In this document: piece by piece, positions 6,849 to 13,352 of the stretch
How the letters are laid out: every line of letters starts with the position of its first letter
How positions within the stretch are numbered: position 1 is the stretch's first letter
Assembly: GCA_002840635.1 (NCBI GenBank)
Contig: PHBN01000001.1
Coordinates: 1 to 44,454, forward strand
Direction of reading: 5' to 3'
Origin: Deltaproteobacteria bacterium HGW-Deltaproteobacteria-1
GTDB lineage: Bacteria; Desulfobacterota; Syntrophia; Syntrophales; Smithellaceae
Length of the DNA: 44,454 bases
Notes under the pieces: model-generated
Told to the model about the DNA's origin: nothing
What the model saw: only the letters and a program-made list of their open reading frames with translations
Database searches by the model: none
Position numbers and translations under genes: made by a program

Positions 6849-8678
6849 ATGAGCCAGGAAAACAATTACCTCACAAATTTAAATTTAAACCCCCTGTTCA
6901 GGGATATGTATGACTACCTGCTCGATTCGGGGCAGCGGTCGATCCTTTTTATGGATGTTATGCGCAGGCGGGGGAATAATTATTTTCAAACCATCAAAAA
7001 GGGAGAACCGCCCGTTCTTATTTTTGATTACGAAATTCTTCTTTCCGGGCGCACCTTGAAGCGTCCGGTGAACTATGATCTGGCCCGGATCATTCCACCA
7101 AAAGATAACAGCATCAATCCGAACAGTCGGCCGATTATTGTCATCGATCCACGGGCGGGAAACGGCCCAGGGATAGGGGGTTCCAAGCGCGAATCGGAAA
7201 TCGGCGACGCCCTTGCCCAGGGTCATCCGGTTTATTTCATTCTTTTCCATCCGGAACCTGTTTTTGGACAAACCATAGCCGATGTGGAGCAGGCGGAAAT
7301 CCTGTTTATTGAAGAAGTATCCAGGCGTCATCCTAAAGCGCCAAAACCGGCTGTCATCGGCAATTGCCAGGCCGGCTGGGCGGTGGCCATGCTGGGCGCA
7401 GACCGACCGGATATGACCGGTCCGCTGGTGCTCAATGGCGCGCCTCTCTCCTACTGGGCCGGTGTGCAGGGGAAAAATCCCATGCGGTATGGCGGAGGAC
7501 TTTTGGGCGGCATCTGGATGGTATCGCTCATGGCTGATCTGGGTCATGGAAATTTCGATGGCGCCTGGCTTGAAGAAAACTTCGAATCATTAAATCCTGG
7601 GAACACGCTTTGGACCAAGCAGTATAATCTCTATGCTAATGTAGATACCGATGAAGAACGATACCTTACTTTTGAAAAGTGGTGGGATGGCTATTCTGAT
7701 TTAAGCAAAGAGGAAATGCATTTCATTGTGGAAAACCTTTTTGTGGGGGACAAACTGGAAGAAGGGAAATTGACGCTGGACAGAAAAAAAATAATCAATT
7801 TGAAAGATATCAAAAAGCCCCTGCTCCTGTTTGCCTCCGAAGGTGACAACATTACGCCGCCACAGCAAGCTCTGGACTGGATTATCAAAGAATACGGCAG
7901 TACGAAGGAAATCAAACGGCAGGGTAAAGTCATCATCTATATGATTCATCCGAATGTCGGACACTTGGGCATATTCGTCGGCTCCAAGATTGCTCAAAAG
8001 GAACACAATGAAATCATTAAAAGCATCGACATTATAGACGCACTGCAACCGGGTCTCTATGAGATGATCATTGTCGATAAAGGGAAAAAAGAAGGCGTGT
8101 CCGATTACGATGTCCGCTTTGATGCACGCGACATCAAGGATCTCATAGCACTCAATGATGGTAAACAGGAGATGAAAGAAGAAGATGCAGACTTCCGTAG
8201 AGTTGCTGCTGTTTCCGAGATAAATGATAGACTGTACAACACCTATGTCAGTCCCTGGGTAAAGATGTTTTCCACGGAAACATCTGCTGATATATTGAAA
8301 CAACTCCATCCGCTCCGGATCAATAAATATATCTTCTCAGATACGGTCAATCCGTTTATGCCGATCTTCAAGACATTGGCGCCTTTGGTGAAAAAGAACC
8401 GCAGCCCGGTTTCCCCGGACAACCTTTTTCTGTCCATTGAAAAGAATGTTTCGGACAGCATTGTTACCATTCTGAACAGCTACCAGAAAGCACGCGACCA
8501 GTTCAATGAAGCCATGTTTTTCGCTATCTATGAAAATCCCTGGATGAAGATGCTCTATCCTGAAGCATCGCAGAAAAAGAAACCATTCAATGAACAAGAA
8601 AAAAAAGAAGGTGTACAGATCCAGAAAGTTAGCAGCCACGTCAAATCATCGAAAAGAAGCACTGGCAAAGATAAATAA
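6849..8678 (+). CDS. DUF3141 protein, PHA-synthase-like alpha/beta hydrolase
   Basis: 609 residues. The first 390 form an alpha/beta-hydrolase core: IVIDPRAGNGPGIGG, then the nucleophile elbow GNCQAGWAVAML with Cys173, an acid in FASEGDNITPP (Asp333) and a base in HPNVGHLGIF (His372). A Cys nucleophile in a G-x-C-x-x-G box, with about 160 residues from Cys to Asp and about 40 from Asp to His, mirrors PhaC PHA synthases. The remaining 220 residues are helical and end in a Lys/Ser-rich tail. DUF3141 genes are, to my knowledge, often found with phosphate acyltransferase and acetate kinase genes, as here, which suggests acyl-CoA or polyester chemistry. The function is unproven. Confidence 0.8.
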   Translation: MSQENNYLTNLNLNPLFRDMYDYLLDSGQRSILFMDVMRRRGNNYFQTIKKGEPPVLIFDYEILLSGRTLKRPVNYDLARIIPPKDNSINPNSRPIIVIDPRAGNGPGIGGSKRESEIGDALAQGHPVYFILFHPEPVFGQTIADVEQAEILFIEEVSRRHPKAPKPAVIGNCQAGWAVAMLGADRPDMTGPLVLNGAPLSYWAGVQGKNPMRYGGGLLGGIWMVSLMADLGHGNFDGAWLEENFESLNPGNTLWTKQYNLYANVDTDEERYLTFEKWWDGYSDLSKEEMHFIVENLFVGDKLEEGKLTLDRKKIINLKDIKKPLLLFASEGDNITPPQQALDWIIKEYGSTKEIKRQGKVIIYMIHPNVGHLGIFVGSKIAQKEHNEIIKSIDIIDALQPGLYEMIIVDKGKKEGVSDYDVRFDARDIKDLIALNDGKQEMKEEDADFRRVAAVSEINDRLYNTYVSPWVKMFSTETSADILKQLHPLRINKYIFSDTVNPFMPIFKTLAPLVKKNRSPVSPDNLFLSIEKNVSDSIVTILNSYQKARDQFNEAMFFAIYENPWMKMLYPEASQKKKPFNEQEKKEGVQIQKVSSHVKSSKRSTGKDK

Positions 8679-8873
8679 TGCCCCAGGGATTGAGTAAGCT
8701 GTGAACAGAGGGAGGCTGTTTCCTTATTAACTTGCTCATTTAGAATGAAGATCAAACCCGTGCCAGTAGTAACATTTCAGCGGTTGCGGCCAAGTCATTG
8801 CCTCAAAAGCTGACATTCATTTATCCTATTTGTAAAAGTATCACTAAGAGCGTCGAATGTGTAGCAGTCACAT

Positions 8874-9395
8874 TTAGCTCCGGTCCGGAGACGGGGTTTT
8901 TACTTTCCGTTCACCCACATCAACAGTATTTGATAATAGCTTTAGTGTAATGCCGAGAACAAGAATAACGATAACATTAACGACGAGCTCGATCATCGCG
9001 TCTGCAAATGCCTGTCCCTGAAGAGTTTCGACGGATAGTTTCGCGCTTATTGACAGAATGCCCCGGGTGGCGGAAACGATACCGATATTAAGAAATGGCC
9101 GAAGATCTGTTTTATGATCTTCGAGATAACGAATTACAGTGCCCATGACTTCCATAATGATGATCACAAGAAGAAGGTCAGAGACAAATCGGATGATCGC
9201 TACAGCGGCATTTCTCGGATCATTAACGTTCCAGATAATTGAACTGAAATCCCAGTAGCTGTAAACTAAAGAAACTAATGCCGCTATTAAAAAACTGATT
9301 CCGACCATCGCATAAAGAATAGAATCGCCTGTGCGGAGTTTTTCTTTCGAGAATCTGGCGATATAATCCTGTATTTTTTTATCAAGCGCGCTCAT
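8874..9395 (-). CDS. PsiE-family (phosphate-starvation-inducible) membrane protein
   Basis: 173 residues with four predicted membrane helices: ILYAMVGISFLIAALVSLVY, a second around DLLLVIIIMEVMGTV, a weaker third around IGIVSATRGILSIS, and a fourth around IELVVNVIVILVLGITLKLL. The RYLEDHK segment after helix two is typical of PsiE. Family members are induced by phosphate starvation in E. coli; their role is unknown. It converges on the DUF3141 gene (195-base gap without a clear terminator). The start is supported by AGAAGGAT upstream on the minus strand. Confidence 0.75.
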   Translation of the reverse strand: MSALDKKIQDYIARFSKEKLRTGDSILYAMVGISFLIAALVSLVYSYWDFSSIIWNVNDPRNAAVAIIRFVSDLLLVIIIMEVMGTVIRYLEDHKTDLRPFLNIGIVSATRGILSISAKLSVETLQGQAFADAMIELVVNVIVILVLGITLKLLSNTVDVGERKVKTPSPDRS

Positions 9396-9844
9396 TTATA
9401 TTCATCCTTCTTGAAGCGTATAGTGATAAATCGCCCAACGGACCCCATGGCCGTCTCTGATGTTGCAAAGCATATGCGTTTGATGGAATAATTCGCCCTT
9501 TTAAAGTATTAACAATATCTTGGATGTCAAGGAAGGGCGTGTAATTCCATTTCCAATTCAAGAGCTGCCTTTGTTGGCGTCGTCGGCTTCCTCAACGTTC
9601 GTAAAATACGCCTTTGAAATGTGCCATGTTCTCCTGGCGGCGGATATGACGTCAATGACGCACTGCGCCTGAATATTTTTTTTATGAAAGATGTGCACTT
9701 TCCTCAAAGTCACCATCAATATATTGAGGCGCCACCAAATACTGAGGGCAAACAAATCATTTCATGCTTTCTACTATTTCCTCTTATCCATCTAATTTCT
9801 TATTCATAAAGGACGAATCCAATATTTTGGCTCTCCTTCAGCTG
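9396..9844. other. Intergenic stretch without a recognisable gene
   Basis: About 450 bases upstream of the psiE-like gene. A minus-strand frame of 65 codons (9558-9755) has no recognisable domain and no good ribosome-binding site. I see no RNA gene or transposon end. It may be decayed sequence preceding the sigma-54 promoter at 9846. Confidence 0.4.
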
Positions 9845-9845
9845 T

Positions 9846-9861
9846 TGGCAGGTTATTTGCT
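9846..9861 (+). promoter_or_regulatory. Sigma-54 (RpoN) promoter
   Basis: TGGCAGGTTATTTGCT matches the RpoN consensus closely: TGGCA at -24, TTGC at -12, and ten bases between GG and GC. The expected start is near 9872, about 100 bases before the ATG of the truncated frame at 9974. The intact paralogue at 32270 has no such element directly upstream, so the promoter now appears to drive a broken gene or an unannotated transcript. Confidence 0.65.
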
Positions 9862-9892
9862 GTTACGTTATGATGTTATAAAAATATCGAAC

Positions 9893-10157
9893 CCTGAAGG
9901 CGTAGTCACAGGCAGATGATTTCTTTCTCTGTAAGGATCGGACTTTGGAAAACGATCAGGGAGAAAAGAACCAATGAGAATTTCAGAATGGCTGGATAAA
10001 AAAGAAACAGGAGGCATTGACGTATCTCAGATCACATTGCCTGATAGCCTGCCTTATGACGAAATGCCCGACGAGACCATTTTTTTTTAAGGAGATTGGG
10101 TGGCGCTTGATCAAAGAGTGAATTCGGAGAACTTACTCAGAAGATGGAGAATAGACA
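9893..10157 (+). repeat. Truncated copy of the segment at 32189-32677
   Basis: From CTGAAGGCGTAG onward this region aligns with 32189 and following at roughly 80-90 percent by eye, through the leader (GGGAGAAAAGAA, then CAATGAGAATTTCAG) and the first 38 codons. At about 10097 it jumps to sequence equivalent to about 32618 (GATCAAAGAGTGAATTC, then ACTCAGAAGATGGAGAATAG). About 220 bases of the other copy are missing here. The similarity ends near 10157. Confidence 0.8.
9974..10090 (+). pseudogene. Broken paralogue of the 102-residue hypothetical protein at 32270
   Basis: Starts MRISEWLDKKETGGIDVSQI and follows its paralogue closely for 38 codons to DETIFF. It then hits a stop because a T run has nine bases here against eight in the intact copy. 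The rest of the gene is deleted. The remnant keeps its ribosome-binding region (GGGAGAAAAG). Confidence 0.75.
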
Positions 10158-10427
10158 TCAGGGAAAAAGTGAAGCCATGGGACTGCCTGGTGATCAATGC
10201 CTGATTGGTTATAAATCCTAAAATATGAAATATAGCAGTTGTGTCAGATTCCGAGATACGCATGCATTTCTTCACTGATAGTATTTACCTACTAATGCAT
10301 TATAGATATTCTGCTATTGCCCCGGGTTCCGAATGCAGATATTTTATATGCGTACAAGAAAAAATATTTTTTCCTAGTTCACATATGCGGATGTTTGGAC
10401 ACGCGCCGTAATTGTGTTGAGGGTGGT
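10158..10427. other. Intergenic stretch upstream of formate dehydrogenase operon
   Basis: About 270 bases, AT-rich, holding no recognisable domain or strong hairpin. It probably contains the operon promoter, but I cannot identify a convincing -35/-10 pair or sigma-54 site here. Confidence 0.35.
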
Positions 10428-10529
10428 ATGCCAATGCAAATAAAAGAAACAGGGGGCCGGCGACAATTCCTGCGTCCCATGCCGACGGAAATGATGCGGT
10501 TAACCTATATTGTTATGAGCGTAATGTAG
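10428..10529 (+). CDS. Candidate 33-residue leader-like protein at head of fdh operon
   Basis: A short frame starting at ATG 10428 (or 10434), preceded by GAGGGTGG and ending 17 bases before the Fe-S protein gene. Its start, MQIKETGGRRQFLRP, closely resembles MEIKVSGGRRAFIKG of the Tat-target protein later in the same operon, including the twin Arg followed by x-Phe. Unlike that protein it then runs into Met/Thr-rich sequence and a stop. It could be a small translated leader or the remnant of a duplicated Tat-target gene. Similarity is by eye over 15 residues only. Confidence 0.35.
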   Translation: MPMQIKETGGRRQFLRPMPTEMMRLTYIVMSVM

Positions 10530-10546
10530 ATGGATAAGGGTATCTC

Positions 10547-12478
10547 ATGAATCGGGAAAATGAATCAGGAAACATGCCGTCGGAAAAGCCCGCTATTTTC
10601 CCCACCAGTCCGAATGACCTGGCGGGCGCATCCTCCCAAGACACAATCATAAATTTCCATTCAGCCGAGTTCAATTATACGGACAATCTCAATGACTATT
10701 CCGGCAACTATCGAGCCTTCCAGTCACTCGACGGTGTGGTCACCGCCGACATGCGCCATCAAACGGAGCGTCTGCACGGGAGAAACGTAGTTGATACGGC
10801 TGTGGATAAAACGGCCTCCTCAAAAATAATTGAGTGGGAAAGAAACGCAGAAGCAACCCGCGAGGCTTTGCCACCCATAACCGTGGTCTCCCAGGGGCGA
10901 ACTTTAATTGTTGATACGGATATCGGACGTGCCATCGCCTGCGGCAGACGCCTCCATGATCAAGGATTGGTGTGTACGCTGCTGATCACGAAAAAAGAAT
11001 CCCCGGATGTAGCCCCCCGGTTTGATCCATTTAATACGCTTGAGGTCATCGCGGTATCGATTACCGGTGCCCTGGGCGGATTTTCCGCAACGGTGACCAG
11101 AAACGGGAACCCGCAACCTCTGTCGGAATGGTTTGGCGACGAGGCGTCCGCATTTGATCTTGTTTTGGATCTTCAAGCCACGCCCTCTTTTGCAGGTGGT
11201 GGTCTACCGATGGGTTATTACGCCCCCGGATTGAATCTTGCGACCCTCGATGAAATGATGACCGAACTGCCTCAGATGCGCGGCCGGTTTCATAAGCCGC
11301 AATTTACGGTCCTTCTGAAAACCCATTGTCTGCATAGTCTATCGCGTAAAAGTAACTGCAGCCAATGTCTTGATGTCTGCCCCTTCGGCGCAATCCAATC
11401 CGTGAATCGAACCATTTCAATCGATTCTCGCCTGTGTCAGGGTTGCGGCGGCTGCGCCATGGTCTGCCCTGCGGGTGCCATTCAAATGGACCACCCATCT
11501 CATAAAGAACTGTTGAGCAGCCTGCAACTTACACTTGCAGAACAACGGGCAGATTCCGCATTACCGCCGTCTCTGGTGATTACGGATTTGGAAATAACCG
11601 AAAGCAACAAACTTCCGGGGATGGATGAGGGGAGTTCTCACCGCCGGATCAATTTCAAAGTGGAGCAAATCGGTTATGTCGGACTGGAGATGATTCTGGC
11701 CGCATTGGCCTATGGCGCAGGGTCGGTGGTCGTGGCCTGCGGCGCGCAAAACCCTCTCAGCATTAAAAAGGCCGTCGAGTGGCAGGCTCAAATTGGCAAT
11801 GCCATCCTGAGGGGCCTCGACATGTCGGAGGATAAAATCCAGTTTGCCGTCATTGCAGATGAAAACAACCGGCCTGAAAATGCGCTCCCCGTGACGGTAG
11901 GCCTTGACGCACGACTTGACCAACCTCTTTTGCCGCCTGAAACATTGTCCCCCATCTACGATAAACGGACACTGACCCGGCTGACAACCCAACATCTTTA
12001 TGATCAATCCGGTGTGCGACAACCATGCATTCCTCTGCCGACTGGCGCCCGGTTCGGCGCGGTGGGGGTGGACTCCGCTGCCTGTACCCTTTGCATGGCC
12101 TGTGCCGTTGTCTGTCCTTCCAACGCTCTGTCTGCGGCAGGCGATGTGCCAAGGCTTGAATTAATTGAAGCCCGCTGTCATCAGTGCGGCCTGTGCATAG
12201 AAGCATGCCCCGAAAGGGCGATGCACCTGCTGCCCCGGATGCTCTGCGACCAAGATGCTGTCCAGGCGCCGGCAATGCTCAATGAAGCCCAGCCGGTCAG
12301 ATGCATCGAGTGTGGTGTGCCCTTTGCCTCGCAGGGCATGGTCAATCGCATACAGGGGAAACTTACAGGCCACTGGATGTATAAGGCCGAACGGCAATTA
12401 CGCCGTCTGCAAATGTGCCGGACCTGTCGCACAAGGGATGCCCTTTCGTCACAGGATATAAAAGAATGGAATCGATAA
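10547..12478 (+). CDS. Multi-cluster 4Fe-4S ferredoxin protein of formate dehydrogenase operon
   Basis: 643 residues. Two tandem pairs of 4Fe-4S motifs are visible: NCSQCLDVCPFGAI and LCQGCGGCAMVCPAGAI (about residues 270-310), and ACTLCMACAVVCPSNAL and RCHQCGLCIEACPERAM (about 512-560). A further Cys-rich tail has CIEC and, 40 residues on, CRTC, possibly a zinc or Fe-S site. There is no signal peptide, so it is probably cytoplasmic. This gene commonly heads operons with a TorD-like chaperone, a Tat-target protein and Cys/Sec formate dehydrogenase. A role in electron transfer or maturation is inferred. Its stop overlaps the next start by one base (TAATG). Confidence 0.8.
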   Translation: MNRENESGNMPSEKPAIFPTSPNDLAGASSQDTIINFHSAEFNYTDNLNDYSGNYRAFQSLDGVVTADMRHQTERLHGRNVVDTAVDKTASSKIIEWERNAEATREALPPITVVSQGRTLIVDTDIGRAIACGRRLHDQGLVCTLLITKKESPDVAPRFDPFNTLEVIAVSITGALGGFSATVTRNGNPQPLSEWFGDEASAFDLVLDLQATPSFAGGGLPMGYYAPGLNLATLDEMMTELPQMRGRFHKPQFTVLLKTHCLHSLSRKSNCSQCLDVCPFGAIQSVNRTISIDSRLCQGCGGCAMVCPAGAIQMDHPSHKELLSSLQLTLAEQRADSALPPSLVITDLEITESNKLPGMDEGSSHRRINFKVEQIGYVGLEMILAALAYGAGSVVVACGAQNPLSIKKAVEWQAQIGNAILRGLDMSEDKIQFAVIADENNRPENALPVTVGLDARLDQPLLPPETLSPIYDKRTLTRLTTQHLYDQSGVRQPCIPLPTGARFGAVGVDSAACTLCMACAVVCPSNALSAAGDVPRLELIEARCHQCGLCIEACPERAMHLLPRMLCDQDAVQAPAMLNEAQPVRCIECGVPFASQGMVNRIQGKLTGHWMYKAERQLRRLQMCRTCRTRDALSSQDIKEWNR

Positions 12479-13161
12479 TGCAAAAGATGGATGCTCCGGA
12501 ATGGTTTACCACCTATGCGGATATGCGCAGCGACACTTATGTGATGCTGGCCGCACTTCTGGGACTTCCTCCCTCAGAAGACCTCCTGGGCGTATTACAA
12601 AATCTGGAGTGGCCCCAGGCCACTCCAGAGCCGCTTAGCAATGCTTTAGAAGCCTTGCGCCAGGCCGGACAAAACACATCTCTTGGCGCGATGAAAGACG
12701 AATTTAACAGGCTGTTCATCGGCCTGGGAACCGGTGAGATGGTGCCTTATGCATCGTGGTATAAAGAAAAAAAGATACAGTCGTTGCCACTGGCATCCTT
12801 ACGCTCAAGCCTCCTTGAACTGGGCATTTTGAGGCAAGCGGGCAGCCATGAGTCAGAAGATCATGCCGGGGCACTCTGTGAAATCATGGCGCTTATTTCC
12901 CGTCAATCCAACCCTATTCCCCTTCCAGTGCAGGCCAATTTTTTTCAACGCCATATTGCATCGTGGATAATCGCCTTTTTCGAAGATCTGCGTTTAGTAA
13001 AAGACGCCTCGTTTTATAGCGTGGTCGGTTTGTTCGGCAGTCGTTTTATGGAATTAGAGCACAAATATATGAATCTGGGTGAACACACCCCATTCCCGAT
13101 TAAAACAAGGAGGATTCAAAATGGAAATAAAAGTATCCGGCGGCAGACGGGCGTTTATTAA
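12478..13161 (+). CDS. TorD/DmsD-family molybdoenzyme chaperone
   Basis: About 227 residues from the ATG that overlaps the preceding stop; ATG 12466 is an alternative giving four more residues, while a start at 12415 would lie deep inside the upstream gene. All-helical, with the TorD hallmarks DEFNRLFIGLGTGEMVPYAS and, later, FFQRHIASWIIAFFEDL. These chaperones bind Tat leader peptides and assist cofactor insertion into molybdenum/tungsten enzymes in the cytoplasm. The target is presumably the catalytic subunit at 13353. The 3' end overlaps the next small gene by 41 bases in another frame. Confidence 0.85.
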   Translation: MQKMDAPEWFTTYADMRSDTYVMLAALLGLPPSEDLLGVLQNLEWPQATPEPLSNALEALRQAGQNTSLGAMKDEFNRLFIGLGTGEMVPYASWYKEKKIQSLPLASLRSSLLELGILRQAGSHESEDHAGALCEIMALISRQSNPIPLPVQANFFQRHIASWIIAFFEDLRLVKDASFYSVVGLFGSRFMELEHKYMNLGEHTPFPIKTRRIQNGNKSIRRQTGVY

Positions 13162-13318
13162 AGGTGCGGCTATTTTCTGCGGGTCTTTAGCGCTGATGGG
13201 CATCGTCAAGCCTGCACCGGTCAAGCCTGAAGAACCATTGCCTCAGTCATCAGAGTCCAAAGGCGGGTATCGATTAACGGAACATATAAAAAAATATTAT
13301 GAAACGGCGAAATTATAA
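13121..13318 (+). CDS. Formate dehydrogenase region Tat-target small protein
   Basis: 65 residues with a twin-arginine start, SGGRRAFIKGAAIFCG, a hydrophobic stretch to about residue 30 and a short polar C-terminus ending in HIKKYYETAKL. It matches the small Tat-targeted proteins recurrently encoded just upstream of formate dehydrogenase catalytic subunits. Their role is unknown; helping assembly or localisation is inferred. The start is set by AAGGAGG at 13107-13113, eight bases before the ATG. Confidence 0.85.
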   Translation: MEIKVSGGRRAFIKGAAIFCGSLALMGIVKPAPVKPEEPLPQSSESKGGYRLTEHIKKYYETAKL

Positions 13319-13352
13319 CTGATCGACTATATACAAGTGGAGGAATGCCTAA

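Noticed and set aside
9558-9755. 65-codon minus-strand frame in the gap after the PsiE-like gene
   Set aside because: No family resemblance or start signal; composition looks like non-coding sequence.
12415-12477. Longer start for the TorD-like chaperone
   Set aside because: It would overlap 60 bases of the Fe-S protein gene; the extra residues are unlike the family and a TAATG junction gives a natural start.
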